DNA of 64,000 nt, taken from contig CALGAW010000010.1 of NCBI GenBank assembly GCA_937959115.1, positions 146,474 through 210,473 of the forward strand, written 5' to 3'. The number at the start of each line of letters is the position of its first letter. The first letter of the stretch is position 1. The translations under genes and the position numbers were made by a program. This document shows positions 56,515-64,000 of the stretch, one piece after another. Under the pieces are notes generated by a model. The model saw only the letters and a program-made list of their open reading frames with translations. It searched no databases and was not told the origin of the DNA. Source of the DNA: an uncultured Saprospiraceae bacterium. Lineage in GTDB: Bacteria > Bacteroidota > Bacteroidia > Chitinophagales > Saprospiraceae.

Positions 56515-57483
56515 ATGAACGATTTTCAAAAACATCTAAGCTTATTTAACGAGTTTTTATCAAAAAACGTTACAAATAATCAACCAATTGAATTGTACGA
56601 ACCCGTTTCGTACACCATGAATCAAAAGGGCAAACGGTTACGTCCCATTCTAGTACTGATTGGATGTGAGCTGTTCGGAGCAGACCCTGCTTCCGCTTTA
56701 CCAACGGCTCTTTCTATAGAGTTGATGCATAATTCAACCCTTGTACATGATGACATTATGGACGAGGCTGCTATCAGAAGAGGACAAGCTACAGTGCACA
56801 AAAAGTATGGTCTAAACAGTGCAGTGTTATCTGGTGATCTGATGATATTTAAGTCCTACAACGAACTCACAAATCAAGAACCTAGACACCAGCCTGCCTT
56901 GTTTTCATTACTAAGTGATTCCATCATCGAAGTATGTATTGGCCAACAACTCGATATGAATTTCGAGGATAAAGCGAAAATCACTATTGCTGAATATCTC
57001 GACATGATCGAGAAAAAAACTGCTGCGCTCCTAGGATGCTCCTTGCAACTAGGCGCCATCATTGGAGATGCAGACGCAAATGACGCTGCACTGATGAACC
57101 GTTTTGGACGAAACATTGGCAAAGCATTCCAGATCCAAGATGATCTTCTAGACACTTATGGAGAAGAGGCTGTCTTTGGTAAAAAGATAGGTGGTGATAT
57201 TGTTCAAAATAAAAAAACCTTCCTACTTGTCAAGGCATTAGAAAAAGCAAATGCCACGCAGACCAAAGAAATCAACAAATGGCTTAAGTCTAAAGACGAA
57301 ACAGCCAAAATCAATGGAATTAAAACAATTTTCGACGACCTAAAGGTAAGAGAAGAAGCTGAAAAACTAATGGAAGTTTACCAAGACAAATCCTTAATCA
57401 ACCTCAATCTTATTGATGTAGAACGCGACCAGAAAGCTCCTTTAAAGGAATTAGCCTATTCTTTGTTGGTCAGACAAACTTAA
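56515..57483 (+). CDS. Polyprenyl diphosphate synthase
   Basis: 322 residues. The first aspartate-rich motif is HDDIMDEAAIRRG (Asp79, Asp80, Asp83), preceded by GKRLRP (39-44); the second is QIQDDLLDTYG (about 203-214). It makes long-chain polyprenyl diphosphates from IPP, used for menaquinone side chains or undecaprenyl carriers. The residues before the first DDxxD are small, suggesting a long product. Its chain length cannot be given from the sequence. Confidence 0.92.
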   Translation: MNDFQKHLSLFNEFLSKNVTNNQPIELYEPVSYTMNQKGKRLRPILVLIGCELFGADPASALPTALSIELMHNSTLVHDDIMDEAAIRRGQATVHKKYGLNSAVLSGDLMIFKSYNELTNQEPRHQPALFSLLSDSIIEVCIGQQLDMNFEDKAKITIAEYLDMIEKKTAALLGCSLQLGAIIGDADANDAALMNRFGRNIGKAFQIQDDLLDTYGEEAVFGKKIGGDIVQNKKTFLLVKALEKANATQTKEINKWLKSKDETAKINGIKTIFDDLKVREEAEKLMEVYQDKSLINLNLIDVERDQKAPLKELAYSLLVRQT

Positions 57484-57543
57484 GCGAATAGATATTCGGG
57501 TTGGAGCGTCTTTTTTGATCGTTACAGAAAGTAGGCCCAGGGT

Positions 57544-58215
57544 TTAGTGCTCCACTAAAACCTCTTTCCTCAACACTTTGTCAAGTAATGCATTGACTTC
57601 AGTGACTCTAGTTCCGAACATATAATGCGATCCGTTTTCAATGGTATAGTCTTGATCTACAAATTTAAACTGTAGGACTTTATCTTTACTTCCGTGAATG
57701 TGTACTACATTATCAGGAATATCTGTGTTGTCCCAATTGATGATGGCATCTGCAGCCCACATCATGAAGGTTGGATCACAGTTTTCCACCATGTGATTGA
57801 ACAAGTGCATAAGTTCACCATCCAGATCACCAACATTGTTACTATAAAACTTGATCAATCGCTTTAGGATTCGCGCATTAATCAGTTTATGGAGCTTGGT
57901 CTTCCGCAAGGCTCTAATTTGAGAAGGTAATTCGTCCTTTGTTTTACAGCTAGAAACCAAGATGACTTGATCGGCCTTCACATATTTTGCCACCTCCATA
58001 CACATCATACCCCCTAGGGAAACCCCTAGGATAGAAAACGGCTTACTAGTATCAAGTAACTGGCTGTAGCGCTTAGCATATTCAGTCATCGATTCCCCCT
58101 TTATTGGTGTAATCCAGTCAACGAACCGAAAATCGTAGTCTAGTTGTAACTGGTAACCAAACATTCTGCGGTCTGCGCCTAGGCCTGGTAAGCCGTATAC
58201 TATGTGTTTATCCAT
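57544..58215 (-). CDS. Small alpha/beta hydrolase
   Basis: 223 residues. The start has YGLPGLGADRRMF. The nucleophile elbow is GVSLGGMM (Ser about 67), the acid is Asp in HGSKDKV and the base His in NGSHYMFG. The short length leaves little room for a cap domain. No signal peptide. The substrate is unknown. It converges with the polyprenyl synthase gene. Confidence 0.85.
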   Translation of the reverse strand: MDKHIVYGLPGLGADRRMFGYQLQLDYDFRFVDWITPIKGESMTEYAKRYSQLLDTSKPFSILGVSLGGMMCMEVAKYVKADQVILVSSCKTKDELPSQIRALRKTKLHKLINARILKRLIKFYSNNVGDLDGELMHLFNHMVENCDPTFMMWAADAIINWDNTDIPDNVVHIHGSKDKVLQFKFVDQDYTIENGSHYMFGTRVTEVNALLDKVLRKEVLVEH

Positions 58216-58514
58216 TTTGTTTTGTGCTTAGTAAACAGTCATTCGTCTCCAAGTCAGGTTTAGTCATTTTATTATCCAACCTAGTGTCCTTGAAGCCTTT
58301 GGTTCGGATTATTGACCAAACCAACATAAATATAGTTTCTTTCTTTGGACTTAATAGCATATAAAGTACATTCAATTATTTTATAACAAAACGCCCAATG
58401 AAAAATCCCTTAGTTTTTAGACTCTCTGAAGGAGATTGTCAAATTTTGTGGTTCGAAAGCAAACTTAACTTAACAAATTCACCATTTTGCCTTAAATTGT
58501 GAAAAATAGAGCAC

Positions 58515-59045
58515 ATGACGCCCAATTATTTTGAGTTTTACGAACTTCCAATGTCCTTCCAAGTAGATACTGGAGCTGTGAAACGCAAGTTTTACGCCCT
58601 CAGTAAGCAGTACCACCCTGACTTCTATACCTTGGAGAACGACACCCGTCAAGCAGAAGTTTTAGAGCTCTCAACGCTCAACAATGCTGCCTACAAAGTA
58701 TTATCTGACTTCGATAAGCGCATGCATTACATTTTAGAGTTGAAAGGACTGCTAAACGAGGAAGACAAGGCGCAATTACCTCAATCCTTCTTAATGGAGA
58801 TGATGGAGATCAACGAGCAACTGATGGAACTAGAGTTTGATTTCGAGTCGTCTGTTTATACAAAACTGTTGGCTGATTTAGATACGTTAGAAGCCAGCAT
58901 GCTAGAGGCTGTGAGCGCTGTGCTGTCTGGTTGGGAAGATGGGAAATCTGATGACGGTGAGCTGAGTGCAGTAAAAGAATATTATTATAAAAAACGCTAC
59001 TTGTTGCGGATTAGAGAAAATTTAAATAAATTTGCCGTGCAATAA
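58515..59045 (+). CDS. hscB: Fe-S cluster co-chaperone HscB
   Basis: 176 residues. The J-domain contains YHPDFYTLEN with the HPD motif (34-36), and the C-terminal helical region (about 85-176) is the IscU-binding domain. HscB recruits HscA to IscU to release Fe-S clusters. hscA, iscU and fdx are not adjacent here. The 299-base gap upstream shows no other feature. Confidence 0.9.
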   Translation: MTPNYFEFYELPMSFQVDTGAVKRKFYALSKQYHPDFYTLENDTRQAEVLELSTLNNAAYKVLSDFDKRMHYILELKGLLNEEDKAQLPQSFLMEMMEINEQLMELEFDFESSVYTKLLADLDTLEASMLEAVSAVLSGWEDGKSDDGELSAVKEYYYKKRYLLRIRENLNKFAVQ

Positions 59046-59102
59046 GCGGTTTATCAGTGTGCAATTTGAAGAAAACGCTACTGAATACCCAATAAACTAC
59101 CA

Positions 59103-59184
59103 GCCTGAGTGGCGGAATTGGTAGACGCGCTGGATTCAAAATCCAGTTCCTTCGGGAGTGTGGGTTCGATTCCCACCTCAGGTA
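59103..59184 (+). tRNA. tRNA-Leu (anticodon CAA)
   Basis: 82 bases. The acceptor stem is GCCTGAG with CTCAGGT (one G-U pair). The D arm, an anticodon stem CTGGA/TCCAG around the loop TTCAAAA (anticodon CAA), a long variable arm (CCTTCGGG) and a T-arm with GGTTCGATTCC are all present. The long variable arm marks a class II tRNA. CCA is not encoded. A terminator follows directly. Confidence 0.95.
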
Positions 59185-59189
59185 CTAAG

Positions 59190-59218
59190 GCTCAACGGGA
59201 TTTCGTTGAGCTTTTTTT
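59190..59218 (+). terminator. Terminator of the tRNA-Leu gene
   Basis: GCTCAACG pairs with CGTTGAGC around a 6-base loop, followed by seven T residues. Confidence 0.85.
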
Positions 59219-59222
59219 ATGA

Positions 59223-61877
59223 AAACAAGTCATCTTATGTATACAAGAACAAATCTACACAGAATACGACCGCCCTACAAACTTTCATATTGAACAATCT
59301 AATCTCAAAGGCCGTGTAAGTCGAACTGTTAATGAAAACATTGCAACTTATTACGATTATGACATTCATGGAAATGTAAAAAAGCTACATCACCAAATCC
59401 CTAATCTTGGAGCTGCTGAAATCGAATACGAATACGACCTAATCAGCGGTAATGTCAATGAAGTTTGGTTTCAAAAAAACACACCTGATGAGTTTGGTCA
59501 CAAATATTACTATGATGCAGATAACCGTCTTACCCATGTAGAAACATCTAACGATGGATATGTTTGGGACAAAGAGGCAAGATATTTTTACTATACTCAT
59601 GGTCCTTTAGCAAGAATAGAAATTGGTGAAGATAATGTCCAAGGATTGGATTATTACTATAATTTGCAAGGATGGATTAAGGGAGTTAATGTCCCTTCTG
59701 ATAATGCATCACATGATCCAGGTGAGGATGGATTACTTTCTTCAAACAATAAATGGATTCCAAAGGATGAAATGTCCTATCACCTAGGGTACTTTCAAGG
59801 GGATTATAATCCCATAGGCTCAAATATTAATCTTGGGATGGCTTCTCTTACAGCCGACTTTAATAATGAAATCCTCACTGTAAATAATAGTGTTCCTGGA
59901 TTGTTTAATGGGAACATAACTTCTATGATCACAAATATCCCAGGGTTAGTTGCTCCTGGAGTTAACAATGAAGCCATGAATGCAATGGTATATCAATATG
60001 ATGCTTTGCATAGAATCAAACAAGCAAAGACTTTTGCTCCTAATTCCACTTCCAATTCTTGGGTATATAATGGAGTTTACGATAGCAACTATTCCTATGA
60101 TCCTAATGGAAATATTGAATCTTTACAGCGTAATTATGGCTCAGGAAATTTAATAGATAATCTTACTTATAATTACACCAGAATGGTGAACGGTATACCT
60201 GACTTAGAGCATAATCAACTTCAACAAGTTGAAGATAATGTTACTGGTCAAACACATGGTGATTTAATCGGCCAAATTGATTCAGATAATTACAAATATG
60301 ACGAAATTGGAAATCTGACTTCTGATGAGTCAGAATCTATCGATGAAATTGAATGGACTGTTTATGGCAAAGTAAAAAAAGTAAGCTATATCTCAACTCT
60401 TAAGGGAGATCTAACATTTGACTACGATGCTTCAGGGAATCGACTCACTAAGATCACAAGAGATAATTCAAATAATATTGTAAAGAAGGATTTCTATGTT
60501 CGTGATGCCAGCGGGAACATTATGGGGGTTTACTCTGTAGATGTTGATCCACTAAATCAAACCTATTCTAAACAGCTTCAGGATGTAAACCTATATGGCT
60601 CCTCAAGAATAGGAAATTATTCACCTCCTTTATCACCTCAAATTTTTGACCCAACTAGCTTTTCTAGTAGTTACCCCTTTCTTATGGCAGAATTTTTGCC
60701 TATCTTTACTTCAAGCGACAAAAGTGTCGCTTCACTCAGAGGCAATAAGTCATATGAGTTGGCGAATCATTTAGGAAACGTTTTAGTGACGGTGAGTGAT
60801 CGGAAAATTGGTGTTGATGCTATTGATCCTGTTAACAATGATGGAATAGTTGATTTTTACGAAGCTGAGGTACTAAGTGCGAATGATTACTATCCATTTG
60901 GTTGGTCTATGCCAGGAAGGCAATTTGCTGGAAGTGAGAAGTATAGGTTCGGCTTTAACGGTAAGGAGAACGATTCTGAATGGGGAAGTCAAGTGATACA
61001 GGATTATGGGTTTAGGATTTATAATCCTAGTATTGGAAAGTTTTTGAGTGTAGATCCGTTGACAGCATCATTCCCTTGGTATACCCCTTATCAGTTTGCA
61101 GGTAACAAAGTAATATCTTCAATTGATTTAGATGGGTTAGAAGAGGTAGATTATAGATATAGAATATTGGAGAATGGTAAGACTTTGGTTTATGTACATA
61201 GAACTCCAAATACTACCTCTAATTCAAATGATGGAGTATTGTTGATTCATAATAGAACTGATGGAGGAACTTATACTCGATTTGAATATGAGGAATTAAA
61301 CAATTATTTCCTTGGAACTCCTAATGGCCAGAATGGACAAGCGCAAATCAGAAGGTTATATGATGGAAGTAAGAAGGCCAATCCTTTAGGCAGTGAAAGG
61401 TACACGTTTGTACTTTATGACCATGGTCAGGATATACCAACGAGTGAAAGTGCTCCTAATGACTATAGAGATGCAGATGTAGTTTTTGGAGGTAATAATA
61501 CTGGTAGATTGTTTGAAGTGAGCAAAAGATTTAAAGTTGGAGGGGGATTAGGTACTCGTTCTCTAGATGTTGCCGGAAGAGAGAAAACTGATGCAGAATC
61601 GGGATTACTAAATACTCAAAAAGTCATTTATGAAACTACTAAAAATATTATGAGTCAGCAAGAGTTGTATAATCAAAATGCGGATCAAGTTCAACAAATT
61701 AATATAAATATCACTTCTGATTCTGCAAGGTTTATGGATCTTGATAAAATTAAAAATCAACTTCAAGCTACTTTTGAGAATGCAGATGTAAATTTGACGA
61801 CATCAGAAGAAGTCGATATGTCAAATTATACGATGGACTATGAGGGTTCAGTTTACAAACAAGGAAAAACAGACTAG
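59223..61877 (+). CDS. 5'-truncated RHS-repeat protein with a variable C-terminal tip
   Basis: The RHS frame is open from 59223, directly after the tRNA-Leu terminator, but has no start codon at its beginning. Residues such as YDIHGNVKKL and FYYTHGPLARIEIGEDNVQG upstream of the TTG at 59646 are genuine RHS family sequence. The gene has therefore lost its N-terminus and signal peptide, or is a displaced 3' fragment. The conserved core ends with FGFNGKENDSEWG, YNPSIGKFLSVDPL and the IDLDGLEE block (about 61120-61146). The last 243 residues (61147-61877) are a variable tip of no recognised family. The next gene starts two bases after the stop. If translated, a start at TTG 59646 is one possibility. 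Confidence 0.85.
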   Translation, partial: KQVILCIQEQIYTEYDRPTNFHIEQSNLKGRVSRTVNENIATYYDYDIHGNVKKLHHQIPNLGAAEIEYEYDLISGNVNEVWFQKNTPDEFGHKYYYDADNRLTHVETSNDGYVWDKEARYFYYTHGPLARIEIGEDNVQGLDYYYNLQGWIKGVNVPSDNASHDPGEDGLLSSNNKWIPKDEMSYHLGYFQGDYNPIGSNINLGMASLTADFNNEILTVNNSVPGLFNGNITSMITNIPGLVAPGVNNEAMNAMVYQYDALHRIKQAKTFAPNSTSNSWVYNGVYDSNYSYDPNGNIESLQRNYGSGNLIDNLTYNYTRMVNGIPDLEHNQLQQVEDNVTGQTHGDLIGQIDSDNYKYDEIGNLTSDESESIDEIEWTVYGKVKKVSYISTLKGDLTFDYDASGNRLTKITRDNSNNIVKKDFYVRDASGNIMGVYSVDVDPLNQTYSKQLQDVNLYGSSRIGNYSPPLSPQIFDPTSFSSSYPFLMAEFLPIFTSSDKSVASLRGNKSYELANHLGNVLVTVSDRKIGVDAIDPVNNDGIVDFYEAEVLSANDYYPFGWSMPGRQFAGSEKYRFGFNGKENDSEWGSQVIQDYGFRIYNPSIGKFLSVDPLTASFPWYTPYQFAGNKVISSIDLDGLEEVDYRYRILENGKTLVYVHRTPNTTSNSNDGVLLIHNRTDGGTYTRFEYEELNNYFLGTPNGQNGQAQIRRLYDGSKKANPLGSERYTFVLYDHGQDIPTSESAPNDYRDADVVFGGNNTGRLFEVSKRFKVGGGLGTRSLDVAGREKTDAESGLLNTQKVIYETTKNIMSQQELYNQNADQVQQININITSDSARFMDLDKIKNQLQATFENADVNLTTSEEVDMSNYTMDYEGSVYKQGKTD

Positions 61878-61879
61878 TA

Positions 61880-62758
61880 ATGCGAAAAGCTTTAATGTTA
61901 TTTATTGTATTGTGTCTCGCATTTCAAGCAATTTCACAGCATAAACCCATTGACACTTCATACTATGAAAGTGGAGCGATAAAGTGCATTAAATATAAAG
62001 GTGATATCATTTTTACTGGTTATCAGACAAATGTGTATTACGAAGATAACATGGAGCCTGAAACTATTGGGAAACCAATTACAGATACTTCTTTTTATGC
62101 AAAAGAAATAATTTTCAAAACAAATCAGTACTTAAAAAATAGTATTCAGTTAAAACGCTTTTATACTGATAAATTGGAACCTGAAAATGGAGAACTCGGC
62201 TATTCGTTTGAATATTATATTTTTTGGATACCTCTTGACGAATTGTATTCTGTTCAATTTAATCTTGCTAAAGATTCTACTATTAGAGCCTTCTGGATAT
62301 CGATAAAAGATTCTACAAATAGATTCAGGTCAAAAGAAGTTCTCACAAAATTAGAGATGAAACATGGTTTTGATAACAAAGAATATCAGCGACATATTTT
62401 TTCAATTCCTAATGGTGAAATTACATTTCATATGCAAGAAAATTCAGGATATTTACTAAGAGATTTTTATGTCGGACAATATAAAGATTCTATTTGGGTA
62501 AACAAGAAGATTGAGTTTCATCAAGGAAGTTTGAAGGTAAAACTATCAGGAGAGTATACAGAAGGTGATAAATCTGGAATCTGGACTGAATACTATGAAA
62601 ATGGTAATATCAAGTCAACTGGTAGCTATTCAATTTTGATTGACGATAAGAAAGATGAACTAAAACATGGAACGTGGCTTTACTATAGTACAAAGCAGAA
62701 AAAGATAAAACAAGAAAATTGGTTAAATGGAAAACTTCAAGAAACAAAAATATTCTAA
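61880..62758 (+). CDS. Exported MORN-repeat-like protein, candidate partner of the RHS tip
   Basis: 292 residues. A signal peptide ends at about residue 19 (AISQ). The C-terminal part has MORN/YwqK-like repeats (SGEYTEGDKSGIWTEYYENG, HGTWLYYSTKQKK). It starts two bases after the RHS stop codon and is expected to be co-translated. Proteins directly after an RHS toxin tip are often immunity proteins, and MORN/YwqK families occur in that setting. The match to immunity is positional. The predicted export fits a toxin that acts in the periplasm or at the surface. Confidence 0.72.
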   Translation: MRKALMLFIVLCLAFQAISQHKPIDTSYYESGAIKCIKYKGDIIFTGYQTNVYYEDNMEPETIGKPITDTSFYAKEIIFKTNQYLKNSIQLKRFYTDKLEPENGELGYSFEYYIFWIPLDELYSVQFNLAKDSTIRAFWISIKDSTNRFRSKEVLTKLEMKHGFDNKEYQRHIFSIPNGEITFHMQENSGYLLRDFYVGQYKDSIWVNKKIEFHQGSLKVKLSGEYTEGDKSGIWTEYYENGNIKSTGSYSILIDDKKDELKHGTWLYYSTKQKKIKQENWLNGKLQETKIF

Positions 62759-62914
62759 CTTGGGTGAAAGGGATAAAACCAATACAGATAAACACACAAA
62801 AACAGTAGTCAAGAGAAAACAGAACTCAACAACCCCAACAAAAATGAGTAAACACTTCATTAGAAACGTCTAGTGAGAGCCCTTGAAAATATCGAGTTAT
62901 TTAGTAGACAGTGG

Positions 62915-62926
62915 TGAGTGATCCGT
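62915..62926 (+). repeat. 12-bp direct repeat, left copy
   Basis: TGAGTGATCCGT. The same 12 bases recur at 63181-63192, so they flank the group II intron remnant. Confidence 0.6.
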
Positions 62927-62928
62927 AC

Positions 62929-63131
62929 GTCGGGTAACAAGAAGGCATTGCTGCCTTCCCGTCCCCTGAGAACCGTACATGCGAGTTTCCCCGCATACGG
63001 CTCAAGCACTTTAAAGACAAGGCATCGCGTTACCTTGTCCGGCTGAGGTTTCGACGTTCAAAATAGTGATTCCAACCCGGGTCAAATGGGTTGGCGTTTC
63101 TTGTTGTTTTGATGAGTGGATCAGTGAGTTA
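62929..63131 (-). mobile_element. Remnant of a group II intron (3' end)
   Basis: On the minus strand the sequence contains a complete 34-base domain V (63003 down to 62970): an 8-bp lower stem GAGCCGTA/TACGGTTC with the AGC catalytic triad, a 6-bp upper stem, a GAAA tetraloop, and a 2-base bulge. Domain VI follows (62969-62929) with an AAGGCA/TGCCTT hairpin, ending in GTTACCCGAC, which fits the 3' boundary of such introns. Upstream of domain V is the last part of a maturase gene. The 5' part of the intron is missing, so it cannot splice or move on its own. Confidence 0.88.
63030..63128 (-). pseudogene. C-terminal fragment of a group II intron reverse transcriptase/maturase
   Basis: 32 codons open from a stop at 63129-63131 to the stop at 63030-63032. 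The translated fragment contains NANPFDPGWNHYFERR, a sequence typical of the C-terminus of intron-encoded reverse transcriptases. It lies just upstream of domain V, exactly where the gene should end. The catalytic YADD region is absent, so this is a decayed fragment. Confidence 0.8.
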
Positions 63132-63180
63132 CGAAGTCAGATTACAGTGAATTTCCTTAGAAAAAACAGTAAATGAGCCA

Positions 63181-63192
63181 TGAGTGATCCGT
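63181..63192 (+). repeat. 12-bp direct repeat, right copy
   Basis: TGAGTGATCCGT, identical to 62915-62926. Confidence 0.6.
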
Positions 63193-63600
63193 GCTGTTAA
63201 GCGGTGTTCGGCAGTAGCTCCATTCGCTGGCAGCTCTCGCGCAAGGCTCTACTTTCCACGCCTGCCAATCTAGGCATTTACTCACGTCCTCGCCGCGCTT
63301 CAAGGCAGCCGCCACAATTCCGCTGCGGGGTCGTAAAATACCTTGCTTGGCTCTGCGCTCATTCCACTACCGCCTCACGACTTATTATCCGCTCGTTTTA
63401 CGGCACTATGCCAGGCTCGCGCAATCCTTTCCCTTCAATCCATCGCCTGATCAAGCTGCCTACTCGCTGTGCTCGCTGCTTGTTTCGGTGCGGTAGCTGC
63501 TCCGCACACAAGGCCATCAACACAGCAGCCACCTCCCTTAAAACTCGCAACGCTTCGCTTACCCCAAATTCTATTTTAATCAGTTATCAGTCAAGTCATT
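63193..63600. other. GC-rich non-coding block
   Basis: About 400 bases, markedly more GC-rich than the rest of the window. A 134-codon plus-strand frame crosses it, but its product is Ser/Arg/Cys-rich with no family resemblance, no start context and unusual codon use. I treat it as non-coding. It contains short near-repeats such as CGCTGTGCTCGCTGC. It could be a relic of the element that brought the intron, or a species repeat. Confidence 0.5.
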
Positions 63601-63611
63601 TACAGTAAACC

Positions 63612-63725
63612 GTCCTAGGAAATTTACTAGGGATCAGGTAAGTGATACAAGGAATCAGTCCTAGGAGAATTACTAGGAGACAATCAAGTCATACAAGGAA
63701 TTAGTTCTAGGAGAATTACTAGGAG
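63612..63725 (+). repeat. 46-bp tandem repeats with CCTAG...CTAGG hairpins
   Basis: Two full units and a partial third start at 63612, 63658 and 63704 (spacing 46 bases in both steps). Each begins with GTCCTAGGA or GTTCTAGGA and contains an inverted CTAG...CTAG pair (CCTAG, about 8 bases, CTAGG), then ACAAGGAATCA or close variants. The array is non-coding. Confidence 0.8.
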
Positions 63726-64000
63726 CTGTCTGTCTAAAGTTGGCTAGGAATAAGTGTAAACAGGCGGATTAAGTCAGGTAGTTTGTTTCTTGGGTTTTGT
63801 GGTGCCTGTTTATCCATGCACAACATTTATTTTTGAGCTAGGCGCAAGGCAAACGCGCTCAGCAAATCCCAAGAACTTACTACATAAATCAATCCCTTAT
63901 AAGGGAAGTCATTGAAAACCAGACTTCTGTATACTAGGCTTAGTTTGTTCTAACTTATGGCATTTAAATCAAGATAAATTCATAAGAAAGGTAGCTACTT
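63726..64000. other. Intergenic region at the window end
   Basis: 275 bases without a gene. It has an inverted pair around AAACAGGC (63758) and GCCTGTTT (63803) and a GC-rich patch CTAGGCGCAAGGCAAACGCGC. No function can be assigned. Confidence 0.4.

Noticed and set aside
59103..59184. tRNA-Leu as an integration site with a second copy of the 3' end
   Set aside because: I could not see a direct repeat of the tRNA 3' end anywhere up to base 64000; it may lie outside the window.
59219..59292. ATG-led 24-codon frame just after the tRNA-Leu terminator
   Set aside because: It is in a different frame from the RHS sequence, short, and ends in a stop; probably chance.
63204..63608. 134-codon plus-strand frame in the GC-rich block
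   Set aside because: The product is rich in Ser, Arg and Cys with no family resemblance, no ribosome site and codon use unlike the rest of the window.
63612..63725. Possible CRISPR array
   Set aside because: Spacers would be near-identical to one another; the whole 46-base unit repeats, and no cas gene is present.

Overview
The window is a chromosomal stretch of a low-GC member of the Bacteroidota. The evidence is: C-terminal type IX secretion (T9SS) sorting domains, TAnnTTTG promoter -7 boxes, a YidC with a large periplasmic domain, dialkylresorcinol (flexirubin-type) genes, a Bacteroidota-style RHS protein, and a DUF1800/DUF1501 gene pair. The Cys-Asp-Ser...Thr-Trp-Ile-Asp-Gly repeats in the large secreted protein suggest a Saprospiria-like organism. 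That placement is an inference and not certain.

Layout. 1-8.5 kb: a DUF1800/DUF1501 pair cut by the window start, an FMN reductase, an SPFH protein, and a two-gene unit of an Ntn-hydrolase acylase plus a secreted beta-rich protein. 8.8-12.6 kb: an alpha/beta hydrolase, folC, a TonB-like protein and a small lipoprotein. 12.7-13.5 kb: a PIN toxin-antitoxin pair bracketed by 17-bp inverted repeats. 14-25 kb: housekeeping genes (CsgG-like protein, ribonuclease Y, ZapA and a coiled-coil partner, ribosomal S1, thioredoxin, rhodanese, PolX, L27 and L21). L27 is unusual because it is fused to three 80-residue helix-hairpin-helix modules. 25.4-31.3 kb: one minus-strand gene set (dehydratase, DarB, DarA, acyltransferase, ACP, KAS, FabG) that looks like a compact dialkylresorcinol lipid pathway. 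31.8-48.1 kb: FabH, LolD, ABC-F, assorted enzymes, ComEC, a nucleoid-associated protein and YidC. 49-52.8 kb: a 1255-residue T9SS-exported protein. 53-59 kb: hemolysin III, a histidine-kinase-like protein that has lost its phospho-accepting histidine, a response regulator, a polyprenyl synthase, a small hydrolase and HscB. 59.1-64 kb: an accessory region that starts at a tRNA-Leu and holds a 5'-truncated RHS gene with a novel C-terminal tip, a MORN-type neighbour, a group II intron remnant, a GC-rich non-coding block and 46-bp tandem repeats.

How the genes relate. The 25-31 kb genes form one biosynthetic unit: ACP carries acyl chains extended by KAS, FabG and the dehydratase, and DarB and DarA then condense and aromatise them to a dialkylresorcinol core. 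The LpxL-like acyltransferase may attach or esterify the product. The RHS tip and the gene two bases downstream look like a toxin/immunity pair. The strongest leads for something undescribed are the L27-HhH fusion, the stripped-down Dar cluster, the RHS tip with its neighbour, and the inverted-repeat-bounded toxin-antitoxin cassette.
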